A stretch of DNA of 64,000 bases from Stenotrophomonas maltophilia (GTDB taxonomy: Bacteria > Pseudomonadota > Gammaproteobacteria > Xanthomonadales > Xanthomonadaceae): assembly GCF_002799155.1 (NCBI RefSeq), contig NZ_NERD01000002.1, positions 1,674,001 to 1,738,000 of the forward strand, read 5' to 3'. Position numbers and translations under genes: made by a program. Shown here piece by piece: positions 5,876 through 12,157 of this stretch. Positions within the stretch are counted from its first letter, which is position 1. Every line of letters starts with the position of its first letter. The notes beneath the pieces were generated by a model. The model was not told the DNA's origin. It did not search any database and saw nothing but the letters and a program-made list of their open reading frames with translations.

Positions 5876-7302
5876 TCTGCATCGGGCGGTACTTGTTGGC
5901 TCTTGCGCTCTGCGTGGTCGCCCAGGTAGCCGCAATTCCCGACGTGAGTGCTGCGGTCGTCGAGCTTGATCAGGGCTTGGCCTACCAGCGCTGTCTGAAG
6001 GACATGCCGAAGGTCACGGCAGGCGGCAACATCGTTAGCAAGTCCGAATGCACGCGTAGTTCAAATTCCAGCTATCCAATCTGCTACACGCAGCGCTATT
6101 GGGTATACGAACAGGCCGGGCAGAACAGCGGGAAGGAAATCGGCCCCTACGAGCGTGAGCAGTACTGCGCGTCCGCGTCCTGTTCTACGCGTCTTGATGG
6201 CGAGGCCGGGATGATCAACGGCACGCTGTACAGCGGCGGCGTCTGCAATAAGGGCTGCAAGATGCAACCAAACCTTGACCCCGCTGTGAACTTCAACATC
6301 AGCGATTCCGCCAATCCCAACGGCATTCCCATTCGTCGCGGAACGTGGAAGGCATCCGGCGACGTTTGCGATAGCTCGATGCCGCCTCAGCCTGAAAAGA
6401 AGGATGAGTACTGCCACCAGTCGGGCAGCTATCAGGTGTGCAAGTCTGAGAACAAGACGTGCATCAGCACGGCAAGCGGATTCCGTACCTGCGCGAGTGA
6501 TTCCGCAAATCAGAAGGGCCACACGGCCACCAACAACCCCCGCACCGAGGCCGCAAGCATCAGCGCGCCGAACACGCCGCCCAACGCGCCGAGCAATCGC
6601 CCCGGCGAGGACTGGCAGCCGAGCGGCGGCACGACGAACATCACGAACAACAACAATGGGAACACCACCAATACGCAGAACTACCACAACCGGGGCACTC
6701 CGAACGGCAATCAGCCAACGCCAGGCGATGGCTCAGGCCCGGGCGTCGGTGGCAGCAATGGCAACGGTGAGCAAGGGGAGGGGAATGGAAATCAAGCTGC
6801 CGGTGGCGGGAACTGCAAAACGCCGCCGACTACGAGCGGCGATCCCATCCTCGGGATGATTGCCATGCAGACCTGGGCAACGCGCTGCGAGGCTGAGAGG
6901 GGCAACGGAGGCAAGGTTACGGGCGACGTTGGCAACTGTGATGCGCCTTTCAGCGTGGAGGGCGATTCGGTTCAGGCCAACCAACTGCGCGCTCAGCGTG
7001 CACAGCTGTGCAGCGGCAAGCCCGGCTCCGGCGAGGGTAGCAATGGTGATCCGCATGAGGGTGCCGAAGACGTTGACGGCCCCGGCAAGTGGTCGTGGAA
7101 GTTCGATGAGAGCTTGATCGACAAGAGCGGCTTTGGTGGTGGCTCCTGCCCGCAGTTCGGCACCGTGGACTTTGGCCGATTCGGCGCGGTGTCTCTCGAC
7201 AGCGTCACATGGTGGTGTCCGCTGGTTGCGGCCATGCGCGCCGTGATGCTGCTGCTGGGCGCTTTCATCTCGTTCCGCATTGTCTTCGGAGATGGATCAT
7301 GA
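5872..7302 (+). CDS. Adsorption protein pIII / TspB-like
   Basis: 476 residues from ATG at 5872, which overlaps the upstream stop; ATG at 5854 is possible. A signal peptide (YLLALALCVVAQVAA) is followed by a Cys-rich domain (residues about 35-205, at least ten Cys), a long Gly/Asn/Pro-rich linker (about 210-310), a second Cys-containing part and a C-terminal membrane helix (MRAVMLLLGAFISFRIVFG). This is the pIII plan: receptor-binding domains, flexible linker, membrane anchor. The C-terminal block (CPQFGTVDFGRFG...WWCPL) resembles the TspB family found in Neisseria and Xanthomonas filamentous phages. It should sit at the virion tip and bind the host pilus. Confidence 0.85.
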   Translation: MICIGRYLLALALCVVAQVAAIPDVSAAVVELDQGLAYQRCLKDMPKVTAGGNIVSKSECTRSSNSSYPICYTQRYWVYEQAGQNSGKEIGPYEREQYCASASCSTRLDGEAGMINGTLYSGGVCNKGCKMQPNLDPAVNFNISDSANPNGIPIRRGTWKASGDVCDSSMPPQPEKKDEYCHQSGSYQVCKSENKTCISTASGFRTCASDSANQKGHTATNNPRTEAASISAPNTPPNAPSNRPGEDWQPSGGTTNITNNNNGNTTNTQNYHNRGTPNGNQPTPGDGSGPGVGGSNGNGEQGEGNGNQAAGGGNCKTPPTTSGDPILGMIAMQTWATRCEAERGNGGKVTGDVGNCDAPFSVEGDSVQANQLRAQRAQLCSGKPGSGEGSNGDPHEGAEDVDGPGKWSWKFDESLIDKSGFGGGSCPQFGTVDFGRFGAVSLDSVTWWCPLVAAMRAVMLLLGAFISFRIVFGDGS

Positions 7303-7622
7303 GCATGGTTTGGGAGTGGATCACGCGCGGCGTGAATCTCGTTTGGACGGTTCTTTTCGGTGGCATTGGCAGGATCGTCACCAAGGGCCTGTCGGTGGCC
7401 GGGATCACGCTGGTATCCATGAATCAGGTGCTGCCGCAGCTGAAATCTTTCATCGGCGACTATGTCGGTGGCTTGCCTGATTGGGCGCACAACTTCTTGG
7501 GCGCGGTAGGCTTTGATCAGTTCATGACGATGGTGCTGTCTGCACTCTCGGTACGCTTCATGTTCAAGATCATCCCGATGCCCACCTCTGCTGCTCAACA
7601 GCTGGGAGTGACCAAGGAATGA
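7299..7622 (+). CDS. Minor coat protein, DUF2523 (gene VI type)
   Basis: 107 residues, starting at the ATGA overlap with the adsorption gene. Three hydrophobic segments are visible (VWTVLFGGIGRIV, VAGITLVSMNQVLP, FMTMVLSALSVRFMFKI). Position between the adsorption gene and zot together with the size identifies it as the pVI-like DUF2523 protein that links pIII to the virion end. The stop overlaps the zot start (ATGA at 7619). Confidence 0.85.
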   Translation: MSMVWEWITRGVNLVWTVLFGGIGRIVTKGLSVAGITLVSMNQVLPQLKSFIGDYVGGLPDWAHNFLGAVGFDQFMTMVLSALSVRFMFKIIPMPTSAAQQLGVTKE

Positions 7623-8824
7623 TCTACTGGTACACGGGCCAGCCTGGACACGGCAAGACGCTGCATGCGATCGATCACGCCATCGACTTCCGCAATGAGG
7701 GTCGATTGGTCTACGTCTGCAATGTGCGTGGCTTCAAGCACGACGAAGCGCGCATGCTGCCGATGACGCCGGAGCAGTTCTGCGACTGGCCGAACTTCCT
7801 CCCTGACGGCGCGGTGTGCGTGGTCGATGAGGCATACGAACACGGCATGCTCCCGAAGCGTCGGCCCGGCTCGGCTGTGCCGCATCACGTCGAGCAGCTG
7901 GCAAAGCATCGTCATCGCGGCTTGGATTTCATCTTCGTCAGCCAGTCGCCCGACCGGCAATGCGACGACTTCGCGCAGGACCTCATTGAGCGCCACGTCC
8001 ACGTGCGCCGTCGATTCGGGTTGCCGTTCGCGCATCTGCGCACCTTCGACCGCTACGAAAAGAACCCCGAGAAGGGGCATCCGCTGATCTTGAAACGAGT
8101 CAAGCTGCCCAAGCGTCCGATGGGTCTTTATGAGTCCACCGTGATGGACACCAGCGAGAGGTCCATCCCCTGGTACTACCCGGCAGCAGCAGCGCTGCTG
8201 CTCGCGGTGATCGGTGGGGCGTGGTGGTCCGTGAATCGCGTGCATGCCCAGCTATCGGGGGAGCTTGAAACGGGGCAACCCAAGGCAGAGGCGCCGCAAG
8301 CGGCGGAGAACGGAGCGGGAGCGACGGTCGCAGCCGCGCCGCAAGCCGCACCCCCGGCGGTTACCCGCAGCAGCGACTACGTGGCATGGGTGACGCCGCG
8401 AATTCAGGGCCAACCGTGGACCGCACCCGCGTACGACAGCCTTTCGATTCCGACCAACCAGCCACCCCGGGTGTACTGCATGGCGTCCGGTGATGGGCTC
8501 GATGCCAATGGGGAGCATCAGATCGGGCGTTGCAGCTGCAAGACGGAGCAGGGCACCACTTACATGATGGATCAGGAGCAGTGCCGCATGGTTGCGGTCA
8601 ATGGGCAGTACGAGCCGTTCCTCGACACCAATCAGGCCGAGGCGCGGCGCATGAATGACTACCAGCAGTCTGCGCACTTTCAGGAGGAATCCCGGCGCAT
8701 CCGCAGCGAGGCCGCAGGCGTGGCTCTACAGCATGTCGAGCGCAGCATGGGTAGCTTCCCTGAGTCGCCGCCTCACGCAACGACCAGCTACATGACCACG
8801 GCGCCGGGACCGAACAAGCTATGA
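7619..8824 (+). CDS. zot: Zot-like phage assembly ATPase (gene I type)
   Basis: 401 residues. The N-terminal domain is a P-loop ATPase: Walker A GQPGHGKT at residues 7-14 and Walker B AVCVVDE at 65-71. A single membrane helix lies at about 186-205 (WYYPAAAALLLAVIGGAWWS), and the periplasmic C-terminal part has four Cys and a Pro-rich linker. This is the Zot/pI family: it uses ATP in the inner membrane to extrude the ssDNA while coat proteins are added. The name comes from the Vibrio CTX phage protein; toxin activity cannot be inferred here. The TraX-like gene overlaps its last 4 bp. Confidence 0.93.
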   Translation: MIYWYTGQPGHGKTLHAIDHAIDFRNEGRLVYVCNVRGFKHDEARMLPMTPEQFCDWPNFLPDGAVCVVDEAYEHGMLPKRRPGSAVPHHVEQLAKHRHRGLDFIFVSQSPDRQCDDFAQDLIERHVHVRRRFGLPFAHLRTFDRYEKNPEKGHPLILKRVKLPKRPMGLYESTVMDTSERSIPWYYPAAAALLLAVIGGAWWSVNRVHAQLSGELETGQPKAEAPQAAENGAGATVAAAPQAAPPAVTRSSDYVAWVTPRIQGQPWTAPAYDSLSIPTNQPPRVYCMASGDGLDANGEHQIGRCSCKTEQGTTYMMDQEQCRMVAVNGQYEPFLDTNQAEARRMNDYQQSAHFQEESRRIRSEAAGVALQHVERSMGSFPESPPHATTSYMTTAPGPNKL

Positions 8825-9435
8825 CCGGCAGCGCACGCGAGGTGTTGAAGTGGCTGGCCGTCGTTCTCATGACGTGCGACCACGTCGCCAAGGTCATCTA
8901 CGGCGGCTATGTGCCAGGTCTCAGCGAGGCGGGCAGGGTAGCATTCCCCCTATTTGCGCTGGTGATGGCTTACAACCTCGCTCAGCCCGGCACCGATGCG
9001 GTTAAGTCGGTGCGCAGGCTCGCCATGTGGGGCCTGATCGCACAGCCTGTTCATGCCTTGGCGTTCGGCTACTGGCTGCCGTTGAACATCCTGCTCACGT
9101 TCGCCCTGTGTGCCGCTGCCATCTACGCAGCCGGTCAACGGAGATGGGTTGTCCTGGCATTCGCCGCGGCGGTGCTGCCTGCATTCGTGGACTACCAATG
9201 GGCCGGGGTAGGGTTCGTGTTGCTGGCATGGCTGGCCTTCCATCGGCAGCGGTACTGGCTACTGGCCCCGGCGTTCGCCGCGATCTGCTGGTTCAACGGC
9301 AACTTGTGGGCGCTGGGGGCGATCCCTGTGGCGCTGGGCCTGTCTCGGGTGGCGTGGCCGGTGCCTCGTGGCCGGTGGGCCTTCTATGGCTACTACGTTG
9401 GCCATCTGGCGATTCTTGTGGCTATCGCTACCTGA
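8821..9435 (+). CDS. traX: TraX-like integral membrane protein (predicted pilin acetyltransferase)
   Basis: 204 residues with about seven membrane spans. The N-terminus LKWLAVVLMTCDHVAKV with the invariant DH in the first helix and GRVAFPLFALVMAYNLA in the second is the TraX family signature. In F plasmids TraX acetylates the N-terminus of pilin. The gene overlaps zot by 4 bp, so it is translated with the phage assembly genes and is not a chance neighbour. A role in changing host pili during infection, for instance to block superinfection, is my inference. Confidence 0.8.
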   Translation: MTGSAREVLKWLAVVLMTCDHVAKVIYGGYVPGLSEAGRVAFPLFALVMAYNLAQPGTDAVKSVRRLAMWGLIAQPVHALAFGYWLPLNILLTFALCAAAIYAAGQRRWVVLAFAAAVLPAFVDYQWAGVGFVLLAWLAFHRQRYWLLAPAFAAICWFNGNLWALGAIPVALGLSRVAWPVPRGRWAFYGYYVGHLAILVAIAT

Positions 9436-9468
9436 GCGGTAAGCTTCGCCCAGCATCAGGGGGAAGCT

Positions 9469-9918
9469 ATGTTCACAAGGATTGCGGCAGTGATGCTGCT
9501 GGGGGCGGTGAGCGCCGGTGTTGTTGCCCAGGAGCGATACGAGAACCTTGTTTACAGGTGCGTAAACAAGGCCGGGACGCAGTATCAAAGTCAGCCTTGC
9601 GCCAAGGGCGAGACTGACCACATTCGTCTGGCCGATCCGGCGCCATCACCTGAAGCGGCGGCTGCCAATGAACGCTACTTGGAAAGCCTTCGGCGTCGGA
9701 ATGCGGCTTCCATCGCGCCTCGGCCTGCACCTACGCGGCCTGTCTATCGGAATGGCGGCGGTGGTGCTCGCCTCCACAGCATTTCTCAGTACAAGGATCC
9801 AGACGCGTGCGAAGCCGCCAAGGCCGAGCGAGAGCGCGTTTTCCGCATGTATGGTTCCAACCGGCCTTACATGGTCGGTCGTCGCATGGATGACATGGTG
9901 TGGTCGGCCTGCAAGTAA
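9469..9918 (+). CDS. Exported DUF4124-type protein
   Basis: 149 residues with a signal peptide (RIAAVMLLGAVSAGVVAQ) and a DUF4124-like start of the mature part (YRCVNKAGTQYQSQPCAKG, two Cys). The middle is Arg/Pro-rich, the end has two further Cys (DPDACEAAK and VWSACK). It is the last rightward gene of the prophage, with a GGGGGAAG ribosome site before ATG at 9469. Periplasmic location is likely; the function is unknown. Confidence 0.75.
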   Translation: MFTRIAAVMLLGAVSAGVVAQERYENLVYRCVNKAGTQYQSQPCAKGETDHIRLADPAPSPEAAAANERYLESLRRRNAASIAPRPAPTRPVYRNGGGGARLHSISQYKDPDACEAAKAERERVFRMYGSNRPYMVGRRMDDMVWSACK

Positions 9919-9941
9919 CCCTTGGTCGCCGTTGCCGGGGT

Positions 9942-9960
9942 GTAGGGGCAGCGCCCCTAC
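9942..9960. repeat. GTAGGGGC hairpin, copy at the phage right end
   Basis: GTAGGGGC-AGC-GCCCCTAC is an 8-bp perfect stem with a 3-base loop but no T run. The same stem is used in the coat terminator at 5778-5800 and, mirrored, at 10897-10915. Confidence 0.7.
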
Positions 9961-9969
9961 GGAAGCGCC

Positions 9970-10308
9970 TCACACGCGCTGACGGCGTTTCGGCCCCGGT
10001 ACCGGCAGGACTGCCGCTGGTGGCTCGGCGTCGGGGCCGGCCATCGTCACCGATGACCGCTTTTTCCGGCGCTGTGCCAGGGCATCGGAGAGGTTCACCA
10101 CGCTGGCGGCGTTGAAGGACAAGGGTTTCCGGGGCTTGCTGATCGCGCGGCCGGCCTCCATCATCCGGCGCCATTCCTGTGCCTGGGCAGCAGTGAGCGA
10201 TAGCCACGCCAGATCCTGCGGTTCCAGTTCGCGGCCTTCGGGGGTGACCAGTCGACCAGCCTTAAACGAAAAACCGGCCCAAAGGCCGGTTAGGTTCCGA
10301 TCACGCAC
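9970..10308 (-). CDS. DUF3653 family phage protein
   Basis: 112 residues from a GTG at 10308 with GGAG in front; no ATG fits. The first residues (RNLTGLWAGFSFKAG, then LVTPEGRELEPQDLAWLSLT) are the DUF3653 signature found in Xanthomonas and Stenotrophomonas filamentous phages. The C-terminus is basic (GPKRRQRV), so nucleic-acid binding is possible. In the circular phage the gene would begin 3 bp after the stop of the extended repressor gene and form an operon with it; in the prophage it is cut off from that promoter. Codons 5-12 also encode a perfect intrinsic terminator. Its paralogue lies inverted at 10528-10887. Confidence 0.75.
   Translation of the reverse strand: MRDRNLTGLWAGFSFKAGRLVTPEGRELEPQDLAWLSLTAAQAQEWRRMMEAGRAISKPRKPLSFNAASVVNLSDALAQRRKKRSSVTMAGPDAEPPAAVLPVPGPKRRQRV
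10269..10291 (-). terminator. Terminator hairpin inside the start of the DUF3653 gene
   Basis: Read leftward, AACCGGCC-TTTG-GGCCGGTT forms a perfect 8-bp stem and is followed by T residues (GGTTTTTCG). It coincides with the codons for LTGLWAGF of the DUF3653 protein, 17 bases after the GTG. Confidence 0.75.
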
Positions 10309-10376
10309 AATCAGGCTCCATGCCGCAACAGGGACAGGGGGCGAGGCAAGAGCCGTGCCAGCCACCCCCGCAGGAG

Positions 10377-10404
10377 CTTGAACATAATATACATTATGCG
10401 AAAT
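10377..10404. other. dif: Complete dif-like site (attR)
   Basis: CTTGAACATAA / TATACA / TTATGCGAAAT matches the E. coli dif read in the reverse direction (XerD arm, 6-bp centre, XerC arm) at nearly every conserved base: AACATAA TATACA TTATGCG is identical. This is the site where XerC and XerD resolve chromosome dimers, so it marks the terminus region. It forms the right end of the prophage; the phage-derived XerD arm differs from the left copy only in its outer bases (CTTG against TTGG). Confidence 0.9.
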
Positions 10405-10531
10405 GAAGCGTAGCCGGCGCAGGCTACGTCGCTGGGCCGCTTTCGTCGGTTCTGCTTGGCAATGGCTGCGGCTCTGGCTCGGCTCTTGCCTGCCTGTTCG
10501 TTCCCCCGACAAGGACGAGCTCGCAGCATGA
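10403..10531 (+). CDS. Small basic ORF, likely the repressor tail of the second phage
   Basis: 42 residues, Arg-rich then amphipathic (KRSRRRLRRWAAF, WQWLRLWLGSCLPV). It starts inside dif and its stop overlaps the next ATG (ATGA at 10528). It matches in character and position the tail KLLRGWLARLLPRPL that the intact phage would add to its repressor when circular. It may be a leftover C-terminal exon-like piece and not an independent gene. Confidence 0.4.
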   Translation: MKRSRRRLRRWAAFVGSAWQWLRLWLGSCLPVRSPDKDELAA

Positions 10532-10887
10532 TCAAGATGGATCCCCACAACCGCATAGATCTAACCGGCCCTTGGGCCGGTTTCGGATTCCAAGGTGGGC
10601 ACATGTTTACGCCCGAAGGTCATCAGCTGGAGCCATGCGACATGGCTTGGTGGTCCCTGACCTGCAACATTGCCCGGGAATGGCGACTGATGATGGCCGA
10701 GGCTGCCCCCCGGGCTGCAGCCGCCCGGAGAGCCTCCGCCACGGCGAAATCTAGCGTCATCTACCTAGCCGAAGCCCTCAGAATTCGCCGAGAACGGCGG
10801 TTCGGCGTGGGCGATCCCGGTTCCGACGCCGGGGCGTCCAATGTTGTCTACATGAGCCGTGGGCCGAGGCCCCGCCAGCGCCTGTGA
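10528..10887 (+). CDS. DUF3653 family phage protein, second copy
   Basis: 119 residues from ATG at 10528. The region RIDLTGPWAGFGFQGGHMF, then TPEGHQLEPCDMAWWSLTC is clearly homologous to the 9970-10308 protein (TGLWAGFSF / TPEGRELEPQDLAWLSLT), and both end in a basic tail (RGPRPRQRL). The gene lies inverted relative to that copy with dif between them. A hairpin AACCGGCC-CTTG-GGCCGGTT overlaps its early codons (10563-10582). It has a plausible start and no disruption, so it may still be expressed. Confidence 0.7.
   Translation: MIKMDPHNRIDLTGPWAGFGFQGGHMFTPEGHQLEPCDMAWWSLTCNIAREWRLMMAEAAPRAAAARRASATAKSSVIYLAEALRIRRERRFGVGDPGSDAGASNVVYMSRGPRPRQRL
10563..10582 (+). repeat. GC-rich hairpin in the second DUF3653 gene
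   Basis: Perfect 8-bp stem AACCGGCC/GGCCGGTT with a 4-base loop, followed by only TCGG, so a weaker terminator than the copy at 10269-10291. It is at the same codons of the homologous gene. Confidence 0.65.
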
Positions 10888-10896
10888 GGCGATTCC

Positions 10897-10915
10897 GTAG
10901 GGGCGCTGCCCCTAC
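10897..10915. repeat. GTAGGGGC hairpin, mirrored copy
   Basis: GTAGGGGC-GCT-GCCCCTAC, the reverse complement of the copy at 9942-9960. It follows the second DUF3653 gene by 10 bp. Confidence 0.7.
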
Positions 10916-10971
10916 ACCCCAAAACCAACGCCGCAGCCCCACGCATTGCTACGAGGGGCTGCGATGATGCG

Positions 10972-11289
10972 CTAGAAGTCCACCTCAGCGTGGATATCAT
11001 CAATACACGTCGATGCAGTGGAGTGATTGTCCGCGCTGTACCACACCCCAGGCACCGCCGTCACATTGCTAAGCTTGCTTAGTTCAAGGCATCGCCAGTT
11101 ATTCTCAGCGGTCGGATCCTTGATTGGGCCTTTGCTGGTCTCTCCCCCGAACTGATAGAACAGCGCTTGCTCCCTGCCATTCTTCTCGCCGATGGCATGA
11201 GGACACATCTCCCGATAGTGCCCATCGTAGACAGCGGTTATCTGGTGCTTATCGTGGATTGCTTGCCGAACGATTGCATAAGTACTCAC
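10972..11289 (-). CDS. Hypothetical protein in the phage remnant
   Basis: 105 residues from a GTG at 11289, chosen because AAGGAGAG lies 8 bases before it; the longer frame upstream has no signal. The sequence (STYAIVRQAIHDKHQITAVY, then HYREMCPHAIGEKNGREQ, then ALFYQFGGETSKGP) looks like a small WYL-like or beta-rich domain seen in many genomic islands, with three later Cys residues. No reliable function. A GTGA-N6-TCAC palindrome lies 38-51 bp upstream (11327-11340). Confidence 0.6.
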   Translation of the reverse strand: MSTYAIVRQAIHDKHQITAVYDGHYREMCPHAIGEKNGREQALFYQFGGETSKGPIKDPTAENNWRCLELSKLSNVTAVPGVWYSADNHSTASTCIDDIHAEVDF

Positions 11290-11326
11290 TGCGAATCTCT
11301 CCTTGATACGTAATGGGCTTGCAAGC

Positions 11327-11340
11327 GTGACGCACGTCAC
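11327..11340. promoter_or_regulatory. CRP/Clp-type palindrome
   Basis: GTGACG-CA-CGTCAC is a perfect inverted repeat and fits the GTGA-N6-TCAC half-site pattern of CRP-family regulators (Clp in Xanthomonadaceae). It lies between two divergent small genes. Confidence 0.45.
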
Positions 11341-11441
11341 CTCTGCGATATAAATGACCGGGCGCGCGACGTCAAGCCCTGCACATTTTCCGCCCGAGCG
11401 TCTCGGATACAATGGTCAGAGGACGCCATATGGGGGGGCGC

Positions 11442-11816
11442 ATGGAACGCGAACGACCGGAGTACCTACAACCCATCCCACGCTCTCGCTGGGAGTTTCC
11501 GTGGATGGCCTTGTGGGCGGTGCTACTGCTGGGCATGGCCGGTGCTGGTATCTGGCTGCACCTAAAGACCGGAAGCGCTTGGGATGCACGCTTTCAGGCC
11601 GCGCCTGCACCAAGCACGTCAACCAGCGTTGATCGCGGCGCCCAGCCCGAAACGATAGCGGATCGGAAAGCAATGCTGACCGAAGTGCGCGCGCGACGAG
11701 AACAGGCAGAACGCGAAGCTCAGCAGCGGCGCAGCGAGACAAGATGCATCGGCGGAATCACGTTCCGCCGCATACCTGGTGGCTGGGAGAACCTACCGGA
11801 CCAGCCCTGTCCGTGA
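11442..11816 (+). CDS. Hypothetical membrane protein in the phage remnant
   Basis: 124 residues from ATG at 11442; starts at 11412 and 11430 are in frame. A membrane segment (FPWMALWAVLLLGMAGAGIWL) is followed by a Ser/Thr-rich linker, a charged coiled-coil stretch (RKAMLTEVRARREQAEREAQQ) and a C-terminal motif CIGGITFRRIPGGWENLP. It is a single-span protein with a long soluble C-terminus. No function is known. It may be cargo of the second phage. Confidence 0.6.
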   Translation: MERERPEYLQPIPRSRWEFPWMALWAVLLLGMAGAGIWLHLKTGSAWDARFQAAPAPSTSTSVDRGAQPETIADRKAMLTEVRARREQAEREAQQRRSETRCIGGITFRRIPGGWENLPDQPCP

Positions 11817-11829
11817 TGCATCACCTTAA

Positions 11830-11905
11830 TCAGAAGCCGGGCGGATAAGGCGGTGTCTCTGGGAACGTGCCCATCGTGCGCTCACCTAGGCGCACGATGG
11901 CGCCC
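11830..11905 (-). pseudogene. Fragment resembling the Zot C-terminus
   Basis: Read leftward the frame gives RLGERTMGTFPETPPYPPGF and a stop, close to the end of the intact Zot (HVERSMGSFPESPPHATT). The upstream part of the frame is low-complexity (Ala/Ser/Gly) and does not match Zot. Only this short tail is recognisable. Confidence 0.5.
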
Positions 11906-12087
11906 CCGCTGCTTGCCGCCATGACCGCGCCCGCGCCGCCGCCGCTTCCACTCGCTACGCTCGCAGAATCAGCGGCAGCACGGTCACTGTCCAGGCGGTA
12001 CAACGTTGGCTCTTCCTCGCGCCGGGGTGCTTCCCTCGGCCACGCGGCCACGCCGTGGCGAACGTCTCGAACGAACTCACTGTGAGC

Positions 12088-12145
12088 CGAACCTCGCACC
12101 GAATTGACCTGGCCGGCCCGGGGGCCGGTTTCGGACTCCTAGGGC
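12088..12145 (+). pseudogene. Fragment of a DUF3653 gene
   Basis: The DNA around CCGGCCCGGGGGCCGGTTTCGG followed by GACTCC matches the start of the DUF3653 gene at 10546-10590 (CCGGCCCTTGGGCCGG then TTTCGGATTCC) but the frame is not kept. It holds a 7-bp stem at 12113-12128, the third copy of this hairpin. Confidence 0.5.
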
Positions 12146-12157
12146 CTTTTATCGAGC

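Larger units (their letters stand above)
2867..10394. mobile_element. Filamentous (Inoviridae-type) prophage integrated at dif
   Basis: The element is bounded by direct copies of a 15-bp sequence (gaacataatatacat) at 2867-2881 and 10380-10394. Between them is a complete filamentous phage set in standard order: repressor (-), small genes, replication initiator, ssDNA-binding protein, small membrane protein, major coat, terminator, adsorption protein, minor coat, Zot/pI assembly ATPase, then accessory genes. There is no integrase gene, as expected for phages that use host XerC/XerD. The full dif-like site is at the right end. All structural genes point rightward; only the repressor and the DUF3653 gene point left. 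In the circular form these two would be neighbours in one operon. Confidence 0.9.
10395..12145. mobile_element. Remnant of a second filamentous phage, inverted, right of dif
   Basis: Going right from dif the order mirrors the intact prophage end: a basic tail ORF, a DUF3653 gene (+), the GTAGGGGC hairpin, then two unrelated small genes, a short piece resembling the Zot C-terminus on the - strand and a second DUF3653 fragment. Flanks of the hairpins at 9942 and 10897 are near-identical as reverse complements (GTGTGAGGCG and CTGTGAGGCG next to it). I infer a related phage that entered on the XerC side of dif in opposite orientation and later decayed. Confidence 0.6.

Noticed and set aside
7619..8824. 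Zot as an enterotoxin
   Set aside because: Only the assembly ATPase and membrane segment can be recognised; toxin activity of the C-terminus cannot be supported by sequence alone.
10410..10427. GTAGCC..GGCTAC hairpin next to dif as a possible SMAG repeat
   Set aside because: The stem is only 6 bp and lacks the GCCGGCC palindrome; it is more likely part of the phage remnant.
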